Shown: piece after piece, positions 26,581-35,017 of the stretch
How the letters are laid out: each line of letters starts with the position of its first letter
Position numbering within the stretch: position 1 is the stretch's first letter
Source of the DNA: [Bacillus] enclensis
GTDB taxonomy: Bacteria > Bacillota > Bacilli > Bacillales > Bacillaceae_B
Reading direction: 5' to 3'
DNA: 64,000 nt
NCBI RefSeq assembly: GCF_001456935.1
Contig: NZ_KQ758486.1
Coordinates: 1 to 64,000 of the forward strand
Notes under the pieces: model-generated
Database searches by the model: none
Seen by the model: the letters and a program-made list of their open reading frames with translations, nothing else
What the model was told of the DNA's origin: nothing
Program-made: the position numbers and the translations under genes

Positions 26581-27799
26581 ATGAGAATTAATCATAATAT
26601 TGCTGCTTTGAATACTTATCGTCAGCTTAATAGTGCAAATGTAGCACAAGGAAAATCAATGGAGAAATTGTCTTCTGGTCTTCGTATTAACCGTGCTGGA
26701 GATGATGCAGCTGGTCTTGCGATCTCCGAGAAAATGCGTGGTCAAATTCGTGGATTAGATCAAGCATCTCGTAACTCTCAAGATGCAATTTCTTTAATTC
26801 AAACTGGTGAAGGTGCATTAAATGAAACACATGATATTCTCCAACGAATGAGAGAACTAGTAGTTCAAGCAGGAAACACAGGAACTAATGAAACAGAGGA
26901 TTTACAAGCAGTTCAGGATGAAATTACTGAGTTGATTAATGAAGTAGACGGAATAGGCGATCGTACACAATTTAATGGAAAGACATTGCTTGATGGTAGT
27001 TGGGATGGAACAGCTGGAGATGGTACTGATGATTTAGTGTTTCAAATTGGAGCTAATCAAACCCAACAACTGACATTAAATCTTAACAGTATGAAGGCTG
27101 CAGATTTAGGTACAACTACAACAATTGCTAACATTGATGTAACGGACTTTGCCACTACTTCTTTTGATAATCAGCTAGCGGGTATTGATGAGGCAATTAA
27201 TTCTGTTTCAGCAGAACGTTCTAAAATGGGCGCATATCAAAATCGATTAGAGCATACTATTAATAACCTAGGTACTTCGTCTGAAAACCTAACTGCTGCA
27301 GAATCACGTATTCGTGACGTAGATTATGCTTTAGCTGCTTAGCAGCGACAAGCACAGTCGTCCTGACTGGGAACGGTCAGAGATCATAATTGGGTGAATT
27401 GCTGGAAACCCCTAAGAGCTTTTCTTGCCACAACGTAGTTGGAAACGACAAGCGTGATGGTTAGATAAAAGAAAAGATTGGGCAATCAGCAGCCAAGCTC
27501 CTGTGAGGAAACTCTGGAGAAGGTTCAACGACTAGGATAGACCATCTAAGGCGAAAGCTATGGTGATGAAATCCGTAGGTGAAACAATGGTCATCAGCAT
27601 TGTGAATCCGAAGTGCCCAACCCCTACTGGAATGCCAGAGGGTGAAGATATAGTCTGGTCATTTATGAAAGTAAATGTTCGCACGATGGCGAAAGAAATG
27701 ATGAACCAAACAAAGAATTCTATTCTTGCACAAGCATCTCAAGCAATGTTGGCTCAATCCAATCAAATGCCTCAAGGAGTTTTACAACTTCTGAGATAA
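26581..27799 (+). CDS. hag: Flagellin, interrupted by group I intron 1
   Basis: Filament subunit. Exon 1 (26581-27324, 248 codons) runs from MRINHNIAALNTYRQLN to SRIRDVD. Unspliced RNA would add YALAA and stop at 27340-27342, losing the C-terminal D0 helix. Joining 27324 to 27686 restores DVD-MAKEMMNQTKNSILAQASQAMLAQ and ends QSNQMPQGVLQLLR at TAA 27797-27799. A second intron and a second copy of the last codons follow before the hag terminator. If intron 2 is also removed (27754 joined to 28127) the tail is QANQQPQGVLQLLR and the protein has 285 residues. D1/D0 domains are complete and the D2-D3 part is absent, as in short Bacillus flagellins. Sigma-D promoter and CsrA sites upstream. Confidence 0.9.
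27325..27685 (+). ncRNA. Group I self-splicing intron 1 in hag
   Basis: 361 nt. The 5' exon ends in T (27324) and the intron in G (27685), as group I rules require. Core signs: TGGGTGAATTGCTGG (27391-27405), GGTTCAACGACTA with P7 strand GACTA (27530-27534) pairing with TAGTC (27651-27655) of GAAGATATAGTC, and a P9-like hairpin CATTTA/TAAATG (27660-27677). No endonuclease gene inside. I could not fix the P1/internal guide pairing, so the 5' end rests on restoring the flagellin frame. Group I introns in hag are known from Geobacillus stearothermophilus. Confidence 0.85.
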
Positions 27800-28126
27800 T
27801 TGATTAGAGGGCGTCCAGTTTTGGTAACGAGCTGGAGTATAACTGGGTGAATTGCTGGAACTTCCTAAAGCTTCATCAACCACAACGTAACTGGAAACGG
27901 TAAGCGTGTTGGTTTGAAAATGATGAGGATGATACAATGGATAATCAGCAGCCAAGCTCCTGTGAGGAAACTCTGGAGAAGGTTCAACGACTAGAATGTA
28001 CTGTCTAAGGCAATCGTTATGACAATGAGATTCGTAGGGTGATGGAAATCATTCGAAGTGCCCAGCCCCTTACATATAAGGGTGAAGATATAGTCTATTC
28101 TATGATCGAAAGACATAGTCGCAAAG
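27755..28126 (+). ncRNA. Group I intron 2 (second, tandem copy of the family)
   Basis: A 52-nt block (27943-27994) is identical to 27484-27535 of intron 1; TGGGTGAATTGCTGG recurs at 27844-27858. P7 strands are GACTA (27989-27993) and TAGTC (28091-28095), P9 is CTATG/CATAG (28100-28118), and the end ...TCGCAAAG aligns with the end of intron 1. The 3' end at 28126 is fairly firm. The 5' end at 27755 (after GCT) is inferred from restoring LA-QANQQ; the predicted intron would then start with a second set of C-terminal flagellin codons and a stop, which is odd. The intron could also begin nearer 27800. Confidence 0.75.
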
Positions 28127-28171
28127 CAAGCGAACCAACAACCACAAGGAGTTTTACAACTTCTTCGTTAA
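28127..28171 (+). other. Second copy of the flagellin C-terminal codons (exon 3)
   Basis: CAAGCG... to TAA at 28169-28171 codes for QANQQPQGVLQLLR, the usual end of flagellin. Twenty bases (CAAGGAGTTTTACAACTTCT) are identical to the first copy at 27773-27792. It lies before the hag terminator, so it is in the hag transcript. Confidence 0.75.
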
Positions 28172-28191
28172 TTTTAAGTTGTTATTTGAAA

Positions 28192-28225
28192 GAACCCCAA
28201 ACCTTAATGTTCGGGGTTCTTTTTT
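28192..28225 (+). terminator. Terminator of hag
   Basis: GAACCCC / GGGGTTC stem and six T residues, after the second C-terminal copy. Confidence 0.9.
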
Positions 28226-28252
28226 GCCTGCATATGTAATGTTAATTAGCTC

Positions 28253-28280
28253 TAAACTTTCCCCCAACTCTTCCGATATA
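28253..28280 (+). promoter_or_regulatory. Sigma-D promoter ahead of flaG
   Basis: TAAA, 16 bp, CCGATATA, 29 bp before the flaG start. Confidence 0.8.
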
Positions 28281-28309
28281 ACCCATATAACCCCAAGGAG
28301 GATCAAACA

Positions 28310-28666
28310 ATGATTGAAAAAGTGACAGGCACCATCCAACCCACACAATCATTTACCAAACTTGAAAACAATCAAAACGAAGCAGTGACATACATACAAG
28401 GACAGGAACGACTCCAAGAAGAAACCAACAACCAGCCTGTAACGCGAGAAAAAGTGGAGGATGTCATTCAGGGGATGAATGAGTTTTTGCATGCTTCCAA
28501 TACCCATCTCAAATTTGAATTTCATGATAAATTGAAGGAATACTATGTAACGATCGTTGATGAGCAGACGAAGGAAATCGTCCGGGAGATCCCGGCAAAG
28601 AAAATGCTAGATATGTATGCGGCGATGACTGAGTTTGTTGGACTGATCGTTGATAAAAAGATATAA
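28310..28666 (+). CDS. flaG: FlaG family protein (YvyC)
   Basis: 118 residues. A variable N-terminus, then the conserved FlaG core (LKFEFHDKLKEYYVTIVDEQTKEIVREIPAKKMLDMYAAM). FlaG proteins influence filament length; the mechanism is unclear. First gene of flaG-fliD-fliS-fliT, as in B. subtilis. Confidence 0.93.
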   Translation: MIEKVTGTIQPTQSFTKLENNQNEAVTYIQGQERLQEETNNQPVTREKVEDVIQGMNEFLHASNTHLKFEFHDKLKEYYVTIVDEQTKEIVREIPAKKMLDMYAAMTEFVGLIVDKKI

Positions 28667-28681
28667 GGAAGGTGATTCTTA

Positions 28682-30214
28682 ATGGCAGATATGAGAATCG
28701 GCGGGCTTGCGAGCGGAATGGACACCGATCAGATGATAAAGGATTTAATGAAGGCGGAACGTATCCCACTTGATAAATTGCAGCAAAAAAAGCAGTATCT
28801 TGAATGGCAGCGTGATGATTACCGGGATATGAACAAGATGATGTTTGATTTTAGTAATCTTATATTTGACGGAGTCATGAAGAAGTCTACTTATATACAG
28901 AAGTCAGTCACTATTTCAGACCCAAATGAGGTTTCGGTGAAGAATATAAATGCTACCGGCGATTTTTCCGGAACAATCAAAGTGGAATCATTGGCTACCG
29001 CAGCCACGATGTACAGTTCAGCCGCTATCACTCAATCGGACGGAGGGGCTTTTGACCCTAAGAAGAAGTTGAGTGAGTCATTCGGTTTGACAGGCGAACA
29101 AACGATCAGAGTCAAAGCCATCCAGAAAGACGGCACGATGGCAGCTGATTTTACTGAAATCAAGTTTGATCCTGCGGAAGAGAGCATGGACAGCCTTGTG
29201 ACAAAAATAAATAATCAAACCGGTGTCACGATGTTCTATGACTCACAGACTAAACAAATGTCAGTGATGAGTAAGAATACCGGAAGCAACGGGGCAGGAG
29301 CCGAGATTGAATTGCAGGGCTCATTGTTCAGTACTCATCTGAAGCTGGATGCAGACAATGACACTGCTGAAGCTGCCGGCAGGGGTTCAGCTGGTGAGAA
29401 CGCAGTATTTGCCTATAATGGGATGAAGACGGAACGGGCTTCCAATACATTCACCATAAATGGTTTTGAGTTGACGTTGAAAAATGCGTCAAACACGAAT
29501 GTATCATTCAGTTCACAACCCGACACCGACAAAATCCTAGAAAAAATCGTCAAATTCGTAGACGAATACAACAAGCTGATTGAAAAGGTAAACGGCGAAC
29601 TCAACGAAAAGAATTACCGTGACTTCAAGCCTCTGACCGCCGAACAAAAAGAAGCAATGGAAGAAAAAGAGATTGAGTTGTGGGAAGAAAAGGCACGGAG
29701 CGGAACCCTTCGCAACGATTCGGTTCTTTCTTCTGCGATGAACAAAATGCGGATGAATATTTACACGCCAGTTTCGGGCGGTACGTCAGGGACCGACCAG
29801 CTGTCTCAGATCGGTATCAAGACTTCCAGCAACTATTTGGAACGCGGAAAATTGATCATCGATGAAGCCAAGCTGCGGGAGGTCATTTCAAAAGACCCCA
29901 ATGCCATTTATGAGATTTTCGCAAAAGACGGTGCAACAACGGGTGAACAGGGAATCGCACGCCGCTTGCGGGAGACATTGAAGGATACGATAGACAGTGT
30001 AGAGAAAAAAGCAGGTAAAGCCTCCAGTACGAATAATACCTTCGCTTTGGGACGTTTGTTAAACAATACAGACAATCAAATCGACCGCTTCGAAGACCGC
30101 ATGATCCAAGTGGAAGACCGCTACTGGCGTCAATTCACCGCGATGGAGAAAGCGATCCAGCGGGCGAATCAGCAGTCCATGTACCTGATGCAGCAATTCG
30201 GCGGAGGTATGTAA
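28682..30214 (+). CDS. fliD: Flagellar filament cap protein FliD (HAP2)
   Basis: 510 residues. N-terminal MRIGGLASGMDTDQMIKDLMKAERIPLDKLQQKK is the FliD N domain; the C-terminal FliD_C region includes YNKLIEKVNGELNEKNYRDFKPLTAEQKEAM and a final coiled coil (DRFEDRMIQVEDRYWRQFTAMEKAI). It caps the filament tip and folds incoming flagellin. It is followed by its partner genes fliS and fliT. Confidence 0.96.
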   Translation: MADMRIGGLASGMDTDQMIKDLMKAERIPLDKLQQKKQYLEWQRDDYRDMNKMMFDFSNLIFDGVMKKSTYIQKSVTISDPNEVSVKNINATGDFSGTIKVESLATAATMYSSAAITQSDGGAFDPKKKLSESFGLTGEQTIRVKAIQKDGTMAADFTEIKFDPAEESMDSLVTKINNQTGVTMFYDSQTKQMSVMSKNTGSNGAGAEIELQGSLFSTHLKLDADNDTAEAAGRGSAGENAVFAYNGMKTERASNTFTINGFELTLKNASNTNVSFSSQPDTDKILEKIVKFVDEYNKLIEKVNGELNEKNYRDFKPLTAEQKEAMEEKEIELWEEKARSGTLRNDSVLSSAMNKMRMNIYTPVSGGTSGTDQLSQIGIKTSSNYLERGKLIIDEAKLREVISKDPNAIYEIFAKDGATTGEQGIARRLRETLKDTIDSVEKKAGKASSTNNTFALGRLLNNTDNQIDRFEDRMIQVEDRYWRQFTAMEKAIQRANQQSMYLMQQFGGGM

Positions 30215-30248
30215 TATTTTTAAACAGTAGCAAAAAAGGAGTGTCAAT

Positions 30249-30653
30249 ATGGCCATCAACAACCCGTATGCAGCCTATCAGAATAACTCGGTCTCTACGG
30301 CGTCACCGGGTGAGCTCACGCTTATGCTTTATAACGGAAGCCTGAAGTTCATTCATATAGCAAAGAAAGCCATTGAAGAGAAAAACATTGAATTGAAGAA
30401 CACCAACATCCAAAAAGCACAGGCCATCGTCAGCGAGCTGATGGTCACGCTTAATACGAATCTTGAAATATCACAGAATCTCATGTCACTTTACGACTAT
30501 ATCAATCGCCGCTTAACGGATGCGAATGTGAAAAACGATTGTGCTATTTTAGAAGAGGTCGAGGGTTTGATTACTGAATTCCGCGATACTTGGAAGCAGG
30601 TCATCCAGCTTAACCGGCAGAAACAGCATGCAGGGCAAGGCGGGCAGGCATAA
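30249..30653 (+). CDS. fliS: Flagellin export chaperone FliS
   Basis: 134 residues, four-helix chaperone; NPYAAYQNNSVSTASPGELTLMLYNGSLKF is the family signature. It binds the disordered C-terminus of flagellin and prevents early polymerisation. The target helix of flagellin is exactly the part encoded after the hag introns. It overlaps fliT by one base (TAATG). Confidence 0.96.
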   Translation: MAINNPYAAYQNNSVSTASPGELTLMLYNGSLKFIHIAKKAIEEKNIELKNTNIQKAQAIVSELMVTLNTNLEISQNLMSLYDYINRRLTDANVKNDCAILEEVEGLITEFRDTWKQVIQLNRQKQHAGQGGQA

Positions 30654-31000
30654 TGAGCTCGGTTCTGCTCTGCCACTCGATTACCAAGCAGCTAAAAGAA
30701 GCCGTTGAAGGACTGGCAGATGCTGATCGTGAATCAATCATCGAAACAATTGAGAAGCTGCTGGCGGAAAGACAAACTCTTCTGGGCAGCATAAAGCCTC
30801 CATTTTCAGTAGATGAGCAGCTGCTCGGCAAGGAAATGATGGAATGGAATCAGGAAATCGACCGGAAGTTGATTCTCCTGCGTACAGAAATCAAGCGCGA
30901 CATGAACGGTTTAAACAAGAAAAAATCTTCTGCCCAGAGATACACGAATCCTTACCAATCCCTGCAGCATGACGGAATGTTCTACGATAAAAAGAAATAG
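30653..31000 (+). CDS. fliT: Flagellar protein FliT
   Basis: 115 residues, helical, low conservation; the Bacillus form acts as a FliD export chaperone. It is identified by position after fliS (one-base overlap) and by the C-terminal SAQRYTNPYQSLQHDGMFYDKKK, common in Bacillus FliT. Confidence 0.85.
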   Translation: MSSVLLCHSITKQLKEAVEGLADADRESIIETIEKLLAERQTLLGSIKPPFSVDEQLLGKEMMEWNQEIDRKLILLRTEIKRDMNGLNKKKSSAQRYTNPYQSLQHDGMFYDKKK

Positions 31001-31010
31001 GTGATTCTCT

Positions 31011-31406
31011 TTGACCAGCACAGTAATACTGGATGAGAAGCAGTTTGAGTTATTGCAGCGATATGTTGGTATGCTTGAGACAATCGAGGAAGCTTTGACG
31101 TATGTAACGGATAGTTTTAAAGAGATTGAAAAAACAGAAGGTGACCGCGTCCTGGCTGATGTATTCGAGTCATTTGGGCAAGTATCCGAGAGTAATGAGC
31201 TTATTAAAGCGTTATTTGAGAAAAGCCCTGAAGTTGTAAGTGTGCTGAGCCGGTTCAAGCAGGTCATCGATCAGACAATGAAACTGGACGGTCACTTGGG
31301 AGAGAGCAATATAAAAGAAGAAATCGTGAAGGGCAAACTTTCGCCTGCATTTTCTGCGTGGAAGCTGGAGATTGATCGAGTCCTGAAACCACTATTGAAT
31401 AATTAA
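31011..31406 (+). CDS. Helical protein at the end of the flagellar operon, unknown function
   Basis: 131 residues starting at TTG 31011 behind AGGTGATTC. It is all-helical in appearance (QFELLQRYVGMLETIEEALTYVTDSFKEIEKTEGDRVLADVFESF). I recognise no family. It is 10 bp after fliT and before the operon terminator, so it is expressed with the filament genes and may be another chaperone-like or regulatory factor; this is inference. Confidence 0.75.
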   Translation: MTSTVILDEKQFELLQRYVGMLETIEEALTYVTDSFKEIEKTEGDRVLADVFESFGQVSESNELIKALFEKSPEVVSVLSRFKQVIDQTMKLDGHLGESNIKEEIVKGKLSPAFSAWKLEIDRVLKPLLNN

Positions 31407-31411
31407 GTACG

Positions 31412-31444
31412 GTCCCGAAATTAATCGGGGCTTTTCTTTTTTTT
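31412..31444 (+). terminator. Terminator of the flaG-fliT operon
   Basis: GTCCCGA / TCGGGGC stem, then a long T-rich tract. Confidence 0.85.
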
Positions 31445-31663
31445 AGTCACAAACCTGTCTCAAAACATCCACCAATCTTTCAAAAATATCCCGATTACCA
31501 TCCGGATTCAGTGAGATAATAATAGTAGAAAGAGTGATTGTTCACTAACCAGCTCCACACCCTTTCACTCTTCCCATTCTTCAATCCCTTATGTACCAAC
31601 ACTTTCGACATATTTCAAAGTCCTGCAACAAAATTCCTTTTGAAATGACAAAAAATTTTGAAA
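31445..31663. other. Intergenic region before the hpf promoter
   Basis: A/T- and C-rich sequence with no credible gene, repeat or strong hairpin on either strand. Confidence 0.5.
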
Positions 31664-31696
31664 GTTTAAGCAGGAATATTTGAGGGAATGAAGAAT
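31664..31696 (+). promoter_or_regulatory. Overlapping sigma-B and sigma-H promoters of hpf
   Basis: Sigma-B type: GTTTAA, 14 bp, GGGAAT (31664-31689). Sigma-H type: GCAGGAATA, 11 bp, GAAGAAT in the same stretch. B. subtilis yvyD (hpf) is known to be controlled by both sigma factors. Confidence 0.7.
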
Positions 31697-31735
31697 ATAT
31701 ACAACATAGCTTTATTTTTAAAAGGAGGAGTTTAC

Positions 31736-32314
31736 ATGTTGAATTACAACATTCGAGGCGAGAACATTGAGGTAACTCCAGCGATTCGCGAACACGTGGA
31801 GAAGAAGATTGGCAAGTTAGATCGTTACTTTAATGAAACTCCTGATGCAAATGTACATGTTAATCTGAAAGTGTACCCTGATAAAAATACTAAAGTTGAA
31901 GTGACTATTCCAATGCCGCACCTGGTCCTTCGCGCGGAGGAACGCAACACGGACATGTATGCGGCCATTGATTTAATAGTGGATAAATTAGAACGCCAGA
32001 TCCGCAAGCATAAAACAAGGGTGAACCGCAAAATGCGTGAAAAAGGCAGCCCGAAGGAGTTCTTTGCAGCTCAGGAGGACCTGAACCATGTTTCTCCAAA
32101 TGGAGCCGCTTCCATTCAAGTTGAGGACGAGACTGATTCAGAAGTAGTGCGTACAAAGCAGTTCAACCTGAAGCCGATGGACAGTGAAGAAGCCATCCTG
32201 CAGATGGACCTGCTCGGTCACAGTTTCTTCGTTTTCACGGATGCCGAAACAAACGCGACTAACATTGTGTACAAGCGTCGCGACGGTAAATATGGATTAA
32301 TTGAAACGAACTGA
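31736..32314 (+). CDS. hpf: Long-form ribosome hibernation promoting factor
   Basis: 192 residues. The N-terminal domain ([28 protein letters not shown]) binds the ribosome; a basic linker precedes the C-terminal dimerisation domain ([36 protein letters not shown]), making 100S ribosome dimers in stationary phase. Start at ATG 31736 behind AAAGGAGGAG. Same position as yvyD of B. subtilis between the fli genes and secA. Confidence 0.96.
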   Translation: MLNYNIRGENIEVTPAIREHVEKKIGKLDRYFNETPDANVHVNLKVYPDKNTKVEVTIPMPHLVLRAEERNTDMYAAIDLIVDKLERQIRKHKTRVNRKMREKGSPKEFFAAQEDLNHVSPNGAASIQVEDETDSEVVRTKQFNLKPMDSEEAILQMDLLGHSFFVFTDAETNATNIVYKRRDGKYGLIETN

Positions 32315-32327
32315 TTATACAATCGAA

Positions 32328-32361
32328 AATCCTGCAGTCACTTTTGACTGCAGGATTTTTT
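32328..32361 (+). terminator. Terminator of hpf
   Basis: Perfect AATCCTGCAGTCA / TGACTGCAGGATT hairpin, then T-run. Confidence 0.92.
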
Positions 32362-32434
32362 GCAGGCTCGATAGAGGGTTTTTCCAATTTTTGTCGAAAA
32401 TTAGACAGTAGACAAAAATAGAGGGGGAACCAAA

Positions 32435-33565
32435 GTGAGAGATCCACGATTAGGGAAATTGGCTGAAGTCTTGCTGACGCATTCATTGAAAATGAAAGAA
32501 GGAGAAAAGCTGCTGATTACAGGTGAATATACTACGAAGCCGCTCGTGAAGGAACTGCTTCGTAAAGCATATGATTTGGGCGTCATCCCGTATTTTGAAT
32601 TCGGAGATCAGGAATTGACTCGCATCATGGCGACAAATGCGAAAGAGGAACAGATGATCCTGATGAACAAATGGAATATGGACAAGTATCAGGATCTCGA
32701 TGCATTCATCAGCATATCGAGCGACCCGAACGATGCCGAGATGAGTGAGGTCCCGGGCGAGCAGTGGCAGCTCCTCATGCCTCTCGTAAAAGAATCAAAT
32801 GATTACCTTGTCCAGAAAAAGAAATGGGTTCTATTAAACTATCCGAATCCGGCACTTGCCCAGAAAGCAAAGATGAGCTATGAAACGTTTTTCGACTATC
32901 TTCTTGAAGTATGCACCGTCGACTACAAACAGATGGAAGAGGCCCAAAAGCCGCTCAAGGATTTGATGGACCGCACGGATAAAGTGAGGATCACCGGAGA
33001 GGGGACGGACCTTACTTTTTCCATAAAAGATATCCCGTCGGTCATGTGCTTCGGGGAAAGGAACATCCCGGACGGGGAAGTGTATACGGCTCCGGTCAAG
33101 GATAGCGTGAATGGTACGATCACTTACAACACGCCAACGCTGTACCGCGGTTTTTCGTTTGACAATATATCACTGACATTTCAAAGCGGGCAGATCGTGA
33201 AAGCGACAGCTGATAAAACAAAAGAACTCAATGAAATTCTGGACACCGATGAGGGAGCCCGGTTTATCGGGGAGTTCGCAATCGGTGTGAACCCGAAGAT
33301 CAAGGAGCCGATGCTGGATATCCTTTTTGATGAAAAAATCGAAGGGAGCTTCCACTTCACCCCGGGACAGGCTTATGAGGGAGCGGATAACGGGAACCGT
33401 TCCAGCGTGCACTGGGATATGGTATGCATCCAGCGTCCCGAGTACGGCGGAGGCGAAATTTACTTTGATGACGTGTTGATTCGGAAGGATGGACTGTTTG
33501 TTATAGAAGAATTGAAAGGGTTGAATCCGGACGACCTTACTGCAGGAGCAACCGTGGAAGTTTAA
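32435..33565 (+). CDS. M29-family metallo-aminopeptidase
   Basis: 376 residues starting at GTG 32435. Thermophilic-aminopeptidase (AmpS/AmpII/PepS) family, a dinuclear metal enzyme that trims N-terminal residues from peptides in the cytosol. Recognisable segments are CFGERNIPDGEVYTAPV (metal ligand Glu), GARFIGEFAIGVNP and the catalytic-type histidine stretch EGSFHFTPGQAYEGADNGNRSSVHWDMV. It is 29 bp ahead of the DUF1028 gene, so probably in an operon with it. Inserted between hpf and secA relative to B. subtilis. Confidence 0.92.
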   Translation: MRDPRLGKLAEVLLTHSLKMKEGEKLLITGEYTTKPLVKELLRKAYDLGVIPYFEFGDQELTRIMATNAKEEQMILMNKWNMDKYQDLDAFISISSDPNDAEMSEVPGEQWQLLMPLVKESNDYLVQKKKWVLLNYPNPALAQKAKMSYETFFDYLLEVCTVDYKQMEEAQKPLKDLMDRTDKVRITGEGTDLTFSIKDIPSVMCFGERNIPDGEVYTAPVKDSVNGTITYNTPTLYRGFSFDNISLTFQSGQIVKATADKTKELNEILDTDEGARFIGEFAIGVNPKIKEPMLDILFDEKIEGSFHFTPGQAYEGADNGNRSSVHWDMVCIQRPEYGGGEIYFDDVLIRKDGLFVIEELKGLNPDDLTAGATVEV

Positions 33566-33594
33566 GAGAGTCAGAATAAAAGGAGGACGTCAAC

Positions 33595-34431
33595 ATGACA
33601 TATTCCATCGTCGGATATGATCCTGAAGAGAAAGAATGGGGAATTGCCGTTCAGTCCAAGTTTCTTGGTGTCGGCTCGGTCGTCCCGTTTGCCAAAGCAG
33701 GCGTCGGGGCGGTGGCAACCCAGTCCTATGCCAACACGGCATATGGCCCCCATGCGCTGCAGCTGATGGAAGAAGGGAAGACGGCAGAAGAAGCACTGGA
33801 CATCATCAGGAAAGATGATCCAGAGCGTCATCTCAGACAGGTAGGGTTGATCGATGCCTGGGGTCATTCGGCGACTTTCACAGGAGAAGGTTGTTATGAC
33901 TGGGCAGGCGGAATGACGGGTAAGTATTTTACGGCGCAGGGAAATATTTTAGTAGATGAAAATACGGTCAAAGCGATGGCGGAAACCTTTGAATCCACGG
34001 AAGGCAGCCTGGCTGAAAGGCTGCTTCACGCACTCGATGCCGGACAGGATGCAGGCGGGGACTCCCGCGGCATGCAGTCTGCTGCTCTTTTAGTCGTAAA
34101 GGAAAAAGGCGGATACGGCGGATTCAACGACCGTTACATTGATCTGCGGGTTGATGATCATTCATCTCCTATTAAAGAGTTGAAGAGAATCTATCTGATG
34201 CATCAACTCTATTTTAAAGAATCAGATCCCGGGAGAGTGGTCCTCCTGGAAGGCGAAGTTCGGGATGCCCTTGAAAAAGAACTGAAACGCCATGGCTATG
34301 CTGATGGGAGCAACTCCCTGCACCAGGCATTGAAGGACTACCTGCACACCGAGAACTTCGAAATGCGCGAGCAGGAAGAGAATTATATTGATTTGGATGT
34401 ATTGGATTATATGAAGAAACAGGGTAGATAA
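33595..34431 (+). CDS. DUF1028 protein (Ntn-hydrolase-like)
   Basis: 278 residues. MTYSIVGYDPEEKEWGIAVQSKFLGVGSVVPFAKAGVGAVATQSYAN is the DUF1028 signature, a predicted Ntn-hydrolase fold. The usual C-terminal part is longer here and helical. Substrate unknown; pairing with an aminopeptidase gene hints at peptide or amide turnover (inference). Ideal AGGAGG ribosome binding site. Confidence 0.85.
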   Translation: MTYSIVGYDPEEKEWGIAVQSKFLGVGSVVPFAKAGVGAVATQSYANTAYGPHALQLMEEGKTAEEALDIIRKDDPERHLRQVGLIDAWGHSATFTGEGCYDWAGGMTGKYFTAQGNILVDENTVKAMAETFESTEGSLAERLLHALDAGQDAGGDSRGMQSAALLVVKEKGGYGGFNDRYIDLRVDDHSSPIKELKRIYLMHQLYFKESDPGRVVLLEGEVRDALEKELKRHGYADGSNSLHQALKDYLHTENFEMREQEENYIDLDVLDYMKKQGR

Positions 34432-34442
34432 GTTAGATAAAA

Positions 34443-34488
34443 AGTTATTCTTTAGGTTATTGGTTAACCTAAAGAATAGCTTTTTTTA
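34443..34488 (+). terminator. Terminator after the DUF1028 gene
   Basis: ATTCTTTAGGTTA / TTAACCTAAAGAAT hairpin and seven T residues. Confidence 0.9.
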
Positions 34489-34561
34489 TTTTTAGTATGA
34501 AACTCATCATTCATTAATACTATTAACTTAAGAGATAAAATTAAATAAGGTAGGTGTTCCC

Positions 34562-34930
34562 ATGAAAAATCTGTTTTCTAAAGTTGTTGTCATAACCGTC
34601 ATCCTTACTTTTGTCATTGGAGGAGCAGCAGGGGCACTTGTTTATCATGTGAATGATGCGGCAGAGGTGTTAAAAAAAGATTATGAGTCCAAGGTATCTG
34701 CTTATTTTTCTGAAAGAGATGGAAAAATAAAAAACGATGTAGAGGGACTTACACAAAGTGAAATCCAGAGACTTAAAGATGAAACGAATCAATACCTCAC
34801 TAGTAAACTCAATGAGGATTACCAAGGTGAATTGAACCAGAAATCAAATGAAATCACCCAGGTGACCGATCAGAAAATCGAAGAAATAAAGCAGTACATC
34901 GACGGGCTGATAAAAAGTAAGAACCAATAG
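34562..34930 (+). CDS. Small membrane-anchored coiled-coil protein
   Basis: 122 residues: one N-terminal membrane segment (VVVITVILTFVIGGAAGALVYH), then a charged, helical domain (DVEGLTQSEIQRLKDETNQYLTSKLNEDYQGELNQKSNEITQVTDQKIEEIKQYIDGL) that should lie outside the membrane. No known family. Single gene with its own terminator. Confidence 0.7.
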   Translation: MKNLFSKVVVITVILTFVIGGAAGALVYHVNDAAEVLKKDYESKVSAYFSERDGKIKNDVEGLTQSEIQRLKDETNQYLTSKLNEDYQGELNQKSNEITQVTDQKIEEIKQYIDGLIKSKNQ

Positions 34931-34943
34931 GATAATGATGTTG

Positions 34944-34985
34944 GAGCCGTTTTTAAGGGGTGTGCCCTTAGAAACGGCTCTTTTC
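34944..34985 (+). terminator. Terminator of the 122-residue gene
   Basis: GAGCCGTTTTTAAGGG / CCCTTAGAAACGGCTC hairpin then TTTTCT. Confidence 0.88.
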
Positions 34986-35017
34986 TATGGGTGAAAATAG
35001 ATATCAGTCATCTCCAG

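Noticed and set aside
27560-27799. 79-codon plus-strand frame starting MVMKSVGETMV
   Set aside because: It starts inside intron 1 and only becomes flagellin-like where exon 2 begins; the first half is intron RNA core, not protein.
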